This document shows, piece by piece, positions 24,333-36,487 of a stretch of DNA of 64,000 bases (the stretch's first letter is position 1; every line of letters begins with the position of its first letter). The notes below the pieces were generated by a model that made no database searches, was not told where the DNA came from, and saw only the letters and a program-made list of their open reading frames with translations. The position numbers were made by a program, and so were the translations under genes. Source of the stretch: Hydrangea macrophylla (Eukaryota; Streptophyta; Magnoliopsida; Cornales; Hydrangeaceae); the NCBI GenBank assembly GCA_033977485.1, contig CM066998.1, positions 58,432,274-58,496,273 on the forward strand. The letters are read 5' to 3'.

Positions 24333-25393
24333 TTAAAAGCCTGAGAATCACATAACATAAATAATTACGTTTGGGCAAAAATTACTATGGATTCGGGTTG
24401 AAAATATTGGTTCCCTCTACCATATTTGAAAGGAATCCGCCAGCAACCTGATACACCGCGAATAGTATGACTCGATGGGAAGCCATATACTATCCATCAT
24501 TTGTTCAGATAGACAATTGTCTTTTAATTTTACTATCCAGGCAATGTACTTTACCTAATAAAATTAAACTGCTGACTTGCTTTGGTCCTATAAATAATAA
24601 CAGTGACTCAGATGGAGAGGATATTATTATTTATAGCTAAGTGTTTACCATCACTTAATTCTAGGTCAAGAGTTCCATGAGGAACACCTCTGATGGAGAG
24701 GTGACCCACACCAACAATCACCCAAAACATTCTTTTAAAGAAGTTTGTACTGATGATTCCATGATCAACTACATCCGATAGGGAGGATGACACTAGAGCC
24801 ATCACACAAAATTAATCATATCATCTACAAACCAGTGATGGAGACTATGGGATTTATACTTGATAAATTCCCTCTCCCACTTAGAATTTTTAAAAAAATT
24901 GGAGGGTTATAATTTTTTAGAAAAACTTTTAATTTAATTAATAAAAAATAATGGAATACTTGACAAGGATTAATTCATCCTTACTAGTGAAACCCACATA
25001 TGTAGATAATAAAATTATTCTATTCTCATGATTTTAGAAAATAAGTACTTATGTTTTCAAATTATGGAATTAGTTTTATTTCTAAATACACATGTAGTTG
25101 TCCATCATTTTAAATTAATATAAATTAAACATGCAGCTAGACATCTGAAATAAGTCTAGGAATAATTATCCATGTTGTCCTATTCATTAAACATGAAACA
25201 ATAATAATCATTCAATCACACATAAATAAAGAAACCACAATAAAATAGGAATCCCACTATTATGGTCAAGCTGCAACTCTTGTGAAGAAATCTTCATTGA
25301 ACCCGATTAGCTCTATGTCGCCACTACGCAACGGGGGTCGAGCTGCCCGGTCAGCTCGCGGGGATCGAATCAGCAACTGCCTTCCAGAACTGT
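24333..25393 (-). other. Copia leader region without a primer-binding site
   Basis: About 1 kb of untranslated leader between gag and the 5' LTR side. No TGGTATCAGAGC-type primer-binding site is present. Near 25301-25390 there is a GC-rich stretch (GGTCAGCTCGCGGGGATCG). Short frames such as the one at 24608-24805 have no recognisable product. Confidence 0.55.
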
Positions 25394-25894
25394 TTTCTTA
25401 TTGACTTCTTTTGGTCCTTATCATGACCTATATATATGCTACTTTGGCTCTCTTCTCAGTTTGTGTTTTTCCATCAAGAGTGTTATAACTCATAATAGAA
25501 AAGAGAGCGTGAAAGGGAGAGCAGAAAATAGAAAGAATTTGGAAAGAGCCCATACTCAGTTCGATATTCTGGCAACAGAGGAATACAGTAGAAGATCGTG
25601 AACTATTATCAAACCTGTGCGTCGAATACTGCAATCCATTTTTGCAGTTCAAGGTAACCTTAGTTCTGTCCTTGTAGGGTTGTTGTAGCTTTCACGTAAT
25701 TTTTGTTGTACCAACTTATATGCACTGTCAAAGGATTCTGGGAACACAGTTTCCTAACACACACAAAAAATGAATAAAACAAACAAACAAGAAACATAAA
25801 TGAAATGTTTACGTTATTACTAACCAAAAACCATTTCTCCTAGATTTACCATATAAAAAAACATAGGTCGAACTAGACAAGTATATAATGAAAA
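25394..25894 (+). repeat. Duplicated LTR arm and spacer inside the copia element
   Basis: 25394-25759 repeats 18395-18762 (the inverted LTR fragment) and 25760-25894 repeats the spacer, up to the GAAAA just before the LTR. So the DNA that flanks the 3' LTR outside the element is also present inside, next to the 5' LTR. It occupies the place of the primer-binding site and the start of the leader. Confidence 0.85.
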
Positions 25895-27217
25895 TGTTAG
25901 GAAACTGCGTTCCCATAATTCATTGACAGTGCATATAAGTTGGTACTGCAAAAAAAATTACATGAAAACTACAATAACCCTACAAGGGCGGAACTAGGGT
26001 TACCTTAAACTGCTAAAACGGATTGCTGTAGTAGACGAATCGAGAACACGGGCTCGATGACAGCTCACGATCTTCTACCGTATTCCTTTGCTGCCAGAAT
26101 ATCGAACTGAGTGTGGGCTCTTTCGAAATCCTTTCTGTTTTCTGCTCTCCCTCTTTTTCGCTCTCTTTTCTATTCCGAGTTATAATTCTCTATATAGAAA
26201 AACGCAAACTGAGAAGAGAGCCAAAGCAGCATATATATAGGCTACGATAGGGACCATAAGAAGTCAATAAGGAATAGGCTTCCTTATGGAATTAGGAAAC
26301 CCTAATTCGAACTGAATCAGATTCCTATTTCCATAAATTATAATTCATACCACTAAAGAATTATAATTGCACTCCTACCCTTATCTCAAAAAAATATTTC
26401 GAGCTCCAGGTTATTAAATGCTTATCATCTCCCCATGTTAAGATTACATATATCCATTAATTAAATATAATTACTGACAATCATATTTAATTAATTTCTT
26501 AAAATTCCTTGAGATCCTCTGCTTAACTTATATGATATGTCGGATACAAAATCCACCTGCAGGGTTTGACATAATCAAAACTTATAAGCTTTCTCAAGGG
26601 GATATCATCAATCCCAAAATTAAGACATGGATTCCATCATTAATTAATATCCACCACACAATTAATATTGCCACCCAATCCAATGAGATATTGACCCATT
26701 TAAGGATCTCACACTTTTAGGGATCAAAGTATAAATATCAAATGTACGTGTCTACAAAATTAACTTAGGATTTAGAGCATAAGCACTCATAATAGCCATG
26801 AGGTATTAATTATCTTATAAGTCAGTATAAAGATAATTACCCCAAGTTAGTCCCGTTTAATACACAAAGTGTACCAGCATAGTGAGTTGAAACTATACCG
26901 TTTTTCGTAGTCAAGACAAACCTACTACAACACCATGCTGCAGTCCTACCGATGGTGTGTCCAATCCCATCTAAGATTGTAAACCAAAATCTTACATTCT
27001 ATAATATCTGATGGCCTGATCTTCCGTATGTAAGCCGAACTCTACACACCAAACCACCTACTATATAGAATGAGAGACACACATGCATAATATTAAATAA
27101 ATAATATAATACAAACATTGCCCACACAGATTCTCATAAAAAATGGATTAACTGATTTTATTAAATGAATAATAAATCAACTACATAAAGCATGGTTTTT
27201 AGTATATATCCCTAACA
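25895..27217 (-). repeat. Copia 5' LTR
   Basis: Nearly identical to 18896-20219, with the same TGTTAGG..CCTAACA ends. Its outer border is followed by the target duplication GAAAA at 27218-27222. Confidence 0.92.
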
Positions 27218-27349
27218 GAAAACCCATCCAAAAACTACTTTTCCTGGATTACCTTAGGAAAAAAAAAAAGGAACTGCAACCACATGATAAAAACCTAGCA
27301 GAATCAAGACTCTTCAAGAGTCATTCTGTCCATACATAAGCTTATATAT

Positions 27350-27830
27350 AAGGTCTAAATGGGGCTCAGATGGTACTCTAAAGAGTGCCCTTTTGTGAGT
27401 TGGATGCTTTAAAAGGAATAAAAAGTCTCCAATTACAACTGTTCTGAAACTCCAATTTTCATCAGCTCATCATAAATTTCATCATCAGAATAAACGTGCG
27501 GCCGTGCTCTTTTTGCAATAGCAATTTATTTTTCTGCAATAACAAGTCCTTTTTCAGTAATCATGTTTCCCTCTTTAATTGCCTCTACTATACCATTAAT
27601 CCCAAGATTTATCACTTTGACCTATCTTTCAAATACATCAACCATTGGAGTCTTTCTCTTAGACCCCTAGGATGATGTTCCACTTTGTGAAGGTGTAATC
27701 ATAAGAGAAGTTGGCTAAAAGTTTTCAAAATTAACTTCTTCACCTCGATTACAACTATCAAATGGATTGAAACACTATCGTAGGAATTAGACCCAAAAAA
27801 AAGCCACCCAACACATGTCCTTCATTGGAT
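27350..27830 (-). pseudogene. Decayed MYB/SANT-like ORF of PIF/Harbinger type
   Basis: A minus-strand frame interrupted by several stops reads VFER.VKVINLGINGIVEAI, EGNMITEKGLVIAEK and VYSDDEIYDELMKIGV. This resembles the C-terminal half of L10-interacting-MYB-like proteins, which are derived from the second ORF of PIF/Harbinger transposons. The MYB domain itself and transposon ends were not found, so it is an old fragment. Confidence 0.55.
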
Positions 27831-28430
27831 TGAATAACTAAGAATCAATTTTGTTCATGCCTTGCTGAACAAAAACAATGAACACAGATGAAGACAAAAA
27901 TAAAATTTGGGTTCCCAAAGACAATAGACAAATACACAACGAATTATACAATTGGTGTTCATTGAGTGGTGTTCATCAGTTATTCAAATAACGACTATAT
28001 AATTCGTACCTCCAATTGAGCCATTCCAAGAGAAGCACCATTTGTGTATAGGGTTTTGCTTGGAAGAGTTTCAAAAAGTGAGGCAACGTATGTGAGTTTA
28101 TAGAAAGAAAAGAAAAAATAAAAAGGGTATAATGGTAAGTGGACAATATTGTAGAGAGTCCTTCACTCTTTCCTTCCCTCAATCCATCCAGTTTTGGATG
28201 GATTGAATATTATGGGCCCAGATGGAAATGGTATACATCCTTCTTTCCTTTCCATTCCATTCTCTCCTCCATCCTACTAAACAAAGGATTTATCCTCCAT
28301 CCCTCACCTCTTCCCTCCACCCCTTTCTTTCCTTCCTTTCTTCCATCAAAACAAACACAGCATAATAGTGTAGCCAAATTTGAGTAGCAAAAATGTCATT
28401 TGATACTTGAATAGTGTTTATGTCACACCC
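27831..28430. other. Gene-free interval
   Basis: No supported gene. A pyrimidine-rich tract (CCTTCTTTCCTTTCCATTCC type) fills about 28160-28350. Confidence 0.5.
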
Positions 28431-29817
28431 TAACCCACCTCGGGCGGATTAAGACACATGTAACAATGCCAACACACCAAAATCCATACTAATTACTGAG
28501 GAAAGCATGATTTAAGCACAGCGTAATGCTAGACCCACACCCAAATCTCAAATCCATCTATCCATACCCTGACATGGACCAACGAGGAGAAGAGAAAGAT
28601 TGTAAAGTAGAGTGGACCCATTGGACTCCACAGTCTCTCTCCTATCCTCATTGGTCTATGTCGGGGTGTGGATGGATGGATGGGTGTGAGATTTGGGTAT
28701 AGGTCTAGCATTACCCTTAAGTATGATACAAGAACTTTATCAAGACAAAATAGCCCTAAGGGCAAAATGGTCATATAGAAAATATGGTCAAATTTATATT
28801 AAAGATAGCTCTTTCAGTTTGGGTACCAACACAAAAAAGACGCAAAAATATAAATTTTCTAAAAAGAGTTATGTTCGTTTCCGTAAAAGTCGGCGGCAGA
28901 AAAATACCCAGTCGGATCGATCCATTCGCTCCAAAAACCCGGATCGTTCCAAAATTACAATTTTTGGCAGAATGCCCCCAAAAATGTCTAGATCACCAGG
29001 GTTCTACAGAGTTTAATTCATGCTGCTAAAAAAATATTTCGCAAGTTTTAATGCTACCAAAACCAAACTAAACCATATGGAAACATCCTAAACCATTTCA
29101 AAAGTATTCCCAAGTGCCTCCAAGCCTTAGCCAAACATCAAAAGAGTTTCCAAAATCATTTTCAACCACTTGATTAGCTATTAACATACACAAAACTCAT
29201 AATGCTCCAACTAGGAGCTCAAGCATGCATCAAGTCCACATTTTTATCCAAACATAAATATTAAATTTACATCAAGAATTACTTAACTTCCCAAGTTTCT
29301 TCCAAAACACATGACTTGTGACTTGCAAGTGCAACTCACATAAGGCATAACCAACATCACAATTCAACTTGACATATTACAAGAACTTCTCAAAATATAA
29401 GTTGTTTATAAATCTCCAAAACAAAAGTTACAACTAAATCAAAGCACCTAGACATATAGACATATCAACACATCTCACAACCCCTATGCCCAACCCATCG
29501 TGCGGATCATTTCCTCTCATCTTCCCATTCGACACATGTGAGGGTTATTAATAACCACAACAGAAAACATATTCGTTTAAGTTTTCGCCTAGTGAGAGAA
29601 CTAATCATGCTATTGGAATGTCTAACATGTAATGCAACAATTATCATAAAACATCAACAAAATGATCTCTGGAAAGTCAAGTAACTCCAGCCACCACCCT
29701 CGGGTCCTTCTTACCCCGAACCTTTCTCACTTTTTTGATACATAGAGTGTATCAGACACTCTCGAAACACTAAAGGCTTCACCATCATTTCATGGTAGTC
29801 GTCACCACTGATTAGAG
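28431..29817 (-). mobile_element. Truncated gypsy-type LTR
   Basis: Begins TGTCACACCCTAACCC at 28431 and is alignable in patches with the solo LTR at 32242-35002 (GATAGCTCTTT.AG, GAGTTATG..C.TTTCCGTAAAAGTCG, CCACAACAGAAA). The terminal ..TTACA end is missing: homology stops near 29817, where another repeat begins. Preceding bases are GTTTA. Orientation is inferred from the other LTRs of this type, whose coding regions are on the minus strand. Confidence 0.7.
28520..28716. mobile_element. hAT-like MITE nested in the LTR
   Basis: The inverted ends GCGTAATGCTAGACC and GGTCTAGCATTACCC face each other, and the similarity continues inward (CACACCCAAATCTCA against TGAGATTTGGGT). The flanking octamers TTAAGCAC and TTAAGTAT agree at 6 of 8 positions, fitting an aged 8-bp hAT-type duplication. 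The related LTR at 32242-35002 has no such insert at the matching place. Confidence 0.72.
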
Positions 29818-31441
29818 GTAAAAAGTGCATATTTATAGCATATTATGTGGTCTGTTATGCATACGTTTATCCCCAAACCCTAGATTTAGCTATGTTCTAG
29901 TCAAAATGTTCTTTTTATTATGTTAATGCTAAAATCTATGTTTATGCTTTATTTTATAGGTATTAGAATGTAAGTGAATGAAGTGGAGCCAAAGGAAAGT
30001 GATTCTGGTGAAGAGAACAACAGAAGCAGCTGAGAAAATGTCATTTTTTGACATTAAAGACTTCAGATTTGGAAGATATACCAAGAAATAGAAAATGTAG
30101 ATCTATGAGTTACAGTCGCGTGGCCACAAAGTGGAGGTCAATCCATGGTCCGAGTGAAGAGATATGACCATTCTCCCATCAGTGCACAGAGCTATCAAAA
30201 GAAGTTCAATCGATTGAAGATAGTTCAATCGATTAAAGATTCAATGGATCAAAAAAGTTCGATTGATTGAAGATGAAATTTTCCAAAAAGTTGCGTACAG
30301 TTTACAAGAACCTTATAAATAAGTTGTTATGATAGCAGACGTAAAAGGATGCTCCAGTACACGAAAATCAATAGTTTAAGGGTGGTTAGTTTTAGGGTAG
30401 ATTAGGAGTAGATTAGGTTAGTCTTATGTAATTCTTCTCCCTCCTTTCAATTTCTATAATCAAGACTCAAGATTTCAAGTTTATTTCAAGTTTTAATCAG
30501 ATTATTTCTAGGTTTTTCTTCTCCTTTATCTTTATTTAATTGTTTATTAATCTAGTTGTTATGGTTGCTCTAGGTTACTGTTTCTGTATTAGTTTATTTA
30601 TGTTTCTGTTATTTGGAAGTTGGGAATATATAATGAAACATTGATTCCCAGCCTCTACCATGTATTATATAAAAAAAAAACCTGTGTTCGATCGATCGAA
30701 GTCAGTTTGATCGATTGAACCAAAGAACAGTCAAGCGATTGAAGACATTTTCGATCGATTGAAGGATGATGCAGTTCGATCAATCAAGAGCGCTTTGATT
30801 GATCGAACCTATAAATTCTTGAGATGATTCTTCTAAGCATTCCAAGACTTTCATGTTTTAGAAATCTGTCATCAAATTGTTCCAGTAAGTTCAGTTTGTC
30901 ACAATATATTTTAGAACTTAAAACCTTATGGCCTTTTCTTCAATGACTTTTGCAAACCATCTTGAATGCTAACACCATTGAGGGTGTGAGTCTCAACCAT
31001 TGTTATAAACTGTATTCTTAGTATTTTAAATCACTTGTGATAATATAGTCCTGGTCATGTAAGGACTATTGATTCTTTATCTTTAGAAAAATATGGAATA
31101 CTGAAGAGGAACGAACTCCATAGAACGTTAATGAATGTGCATGGTAGATGGTTAGGATCAATGTGGATTTACGTGTTTCTAACACCTCTAATTTATTTGT
31201 TTCATTAGTTATGTTTATTTATACTTTAGTTTATTATTTAATTTAATTTAATTAATTACGATTCGTTAGAACCCCCACTCCTTTTTTCATATTTTTCTTT
31301 CTTTAGGTTGTAACTTAGTAGACATTCTCCCTATTCCTTCCCTGTGGGTTCGACCTGGACTTATCCAGTATTACTTGCACGATCATCTACACTTGGGTGT
31401 TGCACAAGAGCGCACAACTTTTTAGGCGTGTCAACCACGCC
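29818..31441 (+). mobile_element. Tat/Athila-type gypsy LTR fragment
   Basis: Non-coding. Its right part has the phrase CCCTGTGGGTTCGACCTGG, then CACTTGGGTGTTGCACAAGA, then ACTTTTTAGGCGTGTCAACC, which resembles the LTR end and degenerate TTTTTGGCGCCGTTGCC primer site of Athila/Tat elements. Two clusters of palindromes with AATCGATT or GATCGATC cores lie at 30198-30277 and 30687-30808. No coding part remains. Confidence 0.5.
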
Positions 31442-31507
31442 CTTCTCTTGAGTACTTTCTATCCCTTATATATGGGACCTATGATGACGTCCTACTAATG
31501 CATTTTC

Positions 31508-31590
31508 CTATCAACACCCAAGTGTAGGTGATCGTACAAGTAATCAAGTTCTGGTAAGAACAGGTCGAACCTATAGAGAATGGTTTTTAA
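31508..31590 (-). repeat. Inverted copy of the Tat/Athila-like LTR end
   Basis: The reverse complement repeats the phrase at about 31330-31405 (CACTTGGGTGTTG, GGTTCGACCTG), so two LTR ends of one family face each other across about 100 bp. Confidence 0.6.
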
Positions 31591-32059
31591 GATAGGAAGT
31601 AACTATTTTGTCCCTAAAAAAAAGATGATGGATTTTTGGGGCTTTTCCTAAACTATTAGTTCTTATATTTTTGTAGTAAAACTAATTAAAATGCTATTTT
31701 TTTAGTAGTTTACGGTAAAGATTTTAACACAACACATTAAAAATAAACTAAGATACTAGATTGAGTATCTAGTTATGAAGTTCGGGAAAGTAAAGGAAGC
31801 GTTCCAAGTACACGATGACTAGATATCTAAGGTCGGTGATAGGTATGATTCGTGATATCAGGTTTCTGGGAGCATCTTTACTGGAGAACTACAGTTTCAG
31901 GCTATGATTAGTTCTTCGCCTGATTTGCAGGTCCACAGAAAACAAACCATGATCCAAAAAAGGAAATGTTAAATTTTTAGTTTTTGAAATTTTCCGACAT
32001 GTTAAGCTAAATATGGAGCGCCAAAAGGTAAGACAAATCGTATAGCTACACTCTAGACC
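31591..32059. other. Gene-free interval
   Basis: Nothing recognisable; AT-rich sequence between the retroelement scraps. Confidence 0.4.
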
Positions 32060-32241
32060 ACAACTTCCATAAGTAGGAGTGAGCGTAAGGCTAGTGGGCT
32101 TAAACTCAATGGTAAGGGTAAACCCGCTAAGAGACAGGGTAGGGCTAGCAAGTTTGCCCCCAAGGCTAACAAGGTGGAAGAGCGCAGTCGAAGGCATTTT
32201 TCAATTCGGTGTTAATAGGATGGATACTTTTTGGCGGTAGT
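32060..32241 (+). pseudogene. Old copia gag remnant (zinc knuckle region)
   Basis: The plus strand reads a lysine-rich stretch (GKGKPAKRQGRASKFAPK) followed, after a frame change, by GIFQFGVNRMDTFW, a decayed CFHC..GHW-type zinc knuckle. It lies just left of a solo LTR; pol of the same kind resumes on the other side (35095-35351). Confidence 0.45.
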
Positions 32242-35002
32242 TGTCACACCCACAACCCGCCCCCACGGATTAGGACACGTGTAACAAGACTATACACACC
32301 CAAAATACACTAATAAGCAAGAACCATGTTAGTTATTAAGGAAAAGCATGATTTGAAGTAGCTTAAAACTACTATGCTGAGATAAAATAGCCCAAGGGAA
32401 AAATGGACATCAATAAAATATGACAAAATTTTATATCAATAGATAGCTCTTTAAGTCCCGGTTCCAATGCAAAAAATGGTGCATGAATTCGAATTTTCTA
32501 CAAAGAGTTATGCCCATTTCCGTAAAAGTCGACGAAAAATACCTTCGAAATCACTATCTTGTGCAGAGGGGCATTCGACCGGTCGAGCGGGTCAATTCGA
32601 CAGGTCCAGATACCCTCTGAACCATATTTTCCCCCATTTAACATTCTAAGAAGTCCCCAAACACACAAGTCACTTGGGGCTACCTCCCAACCAACTTAGA
32701 ACTACCGAAAAGTATACAAAAGCATCGAAAACTCATCAAATCACGCAACCGTTTCAAGATTTCAATTTATTCCAACCGAATTCAAGCATGTAACGAACTT
32801 AAGTTCTTTCCAAGAACTAGCATATATGTGAAAACAATTTAAGGAGGAGTTTGAAGCTTTATTAAACAAGCTTGAGTTGAATAACACTAGTAGAACTTGT
32901 GCCAATTAGGCAATTCCGTGAAAAATACCTACCAACCTTTGTAATTGAAAGTGAAGTTTTTATAGGTCAATGGGACCCCAAAGGTATCCTCTTGGCCTTT
33001 TAAAAGTTAAAACAAAACATAGAAACATTTAGAATCTAAGGGCTGGCAGTGGGTTTTTCGACCAGTCGAACGGGTCCCTTCGACCGGTCGAAAGCCCCTC
33101 TGCAGAACCATTTCTGCAGCAGCAACTTTCAACCTGTCTATAAGAAGTTTTGGAACTAAAACTAATCCAAACATTTTTGAAAGCTTATAAAACTTCTTGA
33201 ACATGATCCTAATGCATATTAGGATACTTCCAACCACTCTAAACTTGTACCCAAGCTCTTTTGAATCGAATAAGACATTAACACCTAAACATTGGTTCAA
33301 CTTGCATGAATATAGAGTTTTTATCGAAATAGAGTTCAAAAGCTTTACATATAACTTAGTTACAAGCGAAACTTGTCCAAAACTGGTTGCGACATACACC
33401 TGGACTTGCCGGAATGGTCCAACTTAACTAATACACAAAATCCATAGTTTTAACATAAGGAATTACATAAGTTCCTCTAAGTTTAACCCCAACTTTCACA
33501 CTAAAAGCATTATAACTTAATTATCACAAGTCCAAACCATAATTTACATCATATTATACGATTGTAAACACGTTCACGTAAGTCCTAGCCTTGCCCCAGT
33601 CCAAACTTGTTTCACCTCCTCTCCGAGCCTTGCTCCGAACCTGCGGTGGTTGTTATGTACCACAACAGAAATAGGAAAACGGTTTTCTTAAGCAATCGCT
33701 TAGTGAATCAACTAACATGCTAGAGATGTCGTGAACATGTGTAATGCAGCAATTTAAGCACATAAGCATACGTAATCGCAGAATTCATGGGCTAATGGTT
33801 CATTCCGACCCGAAGACCTTTCCCTTGGTGCCGTGGCCACTTCTATTCCTTGGACATCCGTTCTTAAAGCGGATTTCTTCCTCTTCTCCTCCCTTATTTC
33901 ACCATAATGAACCATTATCCCCAATCATTCCTTGACTACTTAACACATAAGCACATAGTCACATAATCATGAATATTTCTCACTAATTCAACATGAGAAA
34001 TTCTAAAGTCAACATAAATTTAACTACTAAATCCAAAATTATTATCTATTAACTAACAATTGAAGCACATAACATGTACCCACATCAAAGCTTAAGTTAG
34101 AAAACTCACCTATTTCAGATTTTACCCAAAATTAAGCCATTAGATGCTGAATTTTGCCACAACCCAGCTCAAATCTCACTCCGGTATAATTTCCTACATG
34201 TATTCGGCAACCGTATCTCACCGGTTAAAAAGGGTCACAAAATAAAGATGATTACAACGTAAAAGAATGGTATAGAAATGACCGTCTCACCGCCACAAGT
34301 CCGAATACGACTTTGGTTCGCGAATTGGATGACGAACGGCGACGGAACGGCGAATTGTCGATGTCGGAGTTACGGAATCTCGTCGTCTCTCTCCGAGCTC
34401 TCTCTTTTTCTTTGATTTTCTGTAATGTTTTAAGAGTTTAATCCCTCTCTTGACACATGCATGATACATGCAATGTGTTGGCAACATATTTTTGCCCTTT
34501 TGCATTTACACCCCCGAATGTTTCTAACTTCTTATTATGACATCCCCCACACATTCTATTAACTACCCAATTATCTAATGAGTGTTTGTCTAAATTCCGT
34601 ATGGGTCCCAATGTGGGTCCCACATATTTTGTGAAATTGCTATCGTACCTACTAAGTTTAAATCTTTTTTTCATTTATACCCTTATATGGGCGTCCAAGC
34701 TATCACCAAATGCTAACACCTATATCATCATATAATATAGAAGCATTTTAAAAAAATATTCATGTATTCATATAAATGCATTTAATCACATAAAATGCAA
34801 ATATTTTCATTCAGGTCCTTCACTGGGTCCCACTTACAAACCTGTCCCACCTCACTGGGGACTTTTCCAGCTAGTGTCCCTCTCAGAACACTTTTTACAT
34901 GGGCGATTCCAAATCTCCCCTTAATCCTTTTTATACACTAATTATATAAATTAATGCATATTAACATGTTTATTAACCCTTTTTCCGGGTACGGTTGTTA
35001 CA
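32242..35002 (-). mobile_element. Solo gypsy-type LTR, 2761 bp
   Basis: Begins TGTCACACCCACAACCC and ends CGGTTGTTACA. The pentamer GTAGT flanks it exactly on both sides (32237-32241 and 35003-35007), proving a single insertion followed by loss of the internal region. It splits an older plus-strand copia remnant. Palindromes of the TCGACCGGTCGA type occur at 32575-32612 and 33056-33093, and a hairpin TAAGC/GCTTA at 33689-33702. Confidence 0.9.
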
Positions 35003-35094
35003 GTAGTATTACTAGGACATGGTCATCTAGGGATAACTACTTAAGAGTTTTTTTTAAAAAAAAATCTAGTTTCCTCTATTATTCATTTATTTTG

Positions 35095-35351
35095 AGACAT
35101 GGCATGCTGGACTTTAACGCATAGGATGTCATAGGATGACTTGATTAGTTCGAGAAGCCTTTTTGGGCCCACTCGCTAAGGTTGAGCTACCTATGTGTAA
35201 GTCTTGCTTAGTTGGTAAAGCATGCCAAAAGCCTTTTAGAGAAGCTATTAAAGCTACTCAAGCATAAGAGCTAGTTCACTCAGATATCTGTGGACCTATG
35301 GTTGCAAAGACACGTTATGGCGCCTCTTATTTTCTCACTTGATAGATGATT
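35095..35351 (+). pseudogene. Copia pol fragment (GAG-pre-integrase and integrase start)
   Basis: The plus-strand translation, with stops, reads WHAGL.RIGCHRM, then LPMCKSCLVGKACQKPF, then ELVHSDICGPMVAKTRYGAS, the zinc-binding region and first catalytic aspartate of a copia integrase. It breaks off into an oppositely oriented gypsy gag-pro fragment near 35352. With 32060-32241 it forms one old copia element cut by the solo LTR. Confidence 0.75.
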
Positions 35352-36190
35352 TCATGCAATATGGGCAATCTTTACAAACTTTACCCAACTTAACAGTCAC
35401 TCCCAATGGTGGCATAGCATAAAGTGTTGGCTCAAGTGTCTGGGGTTCTAAACCCAACTGACGTACAATCTTAACAACAATAAACGAACGTGCAGCTCTA
35501 GCATCGAATAAAGCTTTAATTAGACTATAAAAGAGTACGAGCGTACCTTCCAGATGATGTTGTTCATCAGCATTGAAGCCTGTTTCTACTGGGATGATAG
35601 CATTCATCCTTGTTTGATCTGGGAGTCCTTGGGTTCCTTGAACTAGTGCATCATAATATCCTCCTCGTGGTGCATGAAAATTCCTACTTAAGTGCCCTGG
35701 CTTGTTGCAATTTTGGCAGTTACCACCCATCCGATGGTTAACCCTGGAAACTGTACAGAACTTGGCAATATGCCCTGACTTTCCACAATTAAAACACCCT
35801 CCGTTTTTGGTTTGCGGGGCGGTTATTAGCGCTTGAGGATGTGGCCTCTGCTGGCGATATTGTTAGGGTCGAGGATAACCCTGTTGAGGCTTCCTAGTTT
35901 AGTCCCAGGTGCGCTTGTTTCCTTGAAAGTTACCCTGCGGTCTCCAACCCTGGGTACTTCTTGGTGGTTGGTTATGGAAACTCCTTTGTTGAAAAGCTTT
36001 CGACGACTGGTGTCACGACCCATCCCACTATGCGTGGAAATAGGACACGTGGCACACGATCAAGGTTTATCTAGTTCCTTTAAAGTAAAATAGCAGTGGA
36101 AAACAATAAGTGAAATCTATTAAAATTAGAGTTATAAAAAGTTTTGTCCAATTGAAACAGTTTTAAAAGAATTCCGTTTAGAAAACAGAG

Positions 36191-36487
36191 GTCCAGTCGA
36201 CTGATCGAAGGCCCAGTTGATTAGGGACCTGAAGCAGAAAGGTTTCAAAAGACTAAGAGCCTGTCCAGTCGACTGTGACTGGAGTCCAGTCGACTAGGGC
36301 CTAAATTTTTTAGTCAACTAACTTCTACCAGTCGACTGTGCCTCTAGCAGAATCAAAAATTCACATTTTCCGTCAGGCATCCAGTCGACTGTGTCGAGGA
36401 CTCAGTCGACTGGTTTTCCACTATTCACTTTCAGTGTTTAAATCAACACAGGATCCAGTCGACTGATTTAGGATCCAGTTGACTGAT
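36191..36487. repeat. CCAGTCGACTG palindrome cluster
   Basis: About nine copies, a few degenerate, of CCAGTCGACTG or its core GTCGAC lie within 300 bp, often adjacent to GGACC, GGGCC or GGATCC. Spacing is irregular, so this is not a simple tandem repeat. Confidence 0.9.

Larger units (their letters stand above)
18896..27217 (-). mobile_element. Ty1/copia LTR retrotransposon
   Basis: LTRs of 1.32 kb (18896-20219 and 25895-27217) begin TGTTAGG and end CCTAACA on the plus strand, and GAAAA directly flanks the outer borders (18891-18895 and 27218-27222). Internal coding order on the minus strand is gag, protease, integrase, reverse transcriptase, RNase H, the copia order. A polypurine tract precedes the 3' LTR. 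The expected tRNA-Met primer-binding site is absent: the inner edge of the 5' LTR is followed by a copy (25394-25894) of the sequence that flanks the 3' LTR outside the element. gag-pol has at least two stops and two frameshifts, so this copy is dead. The two LTRs differ at few positions, suggesting a fairly young insertion or later gene conversion. Confidence 0.92.
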
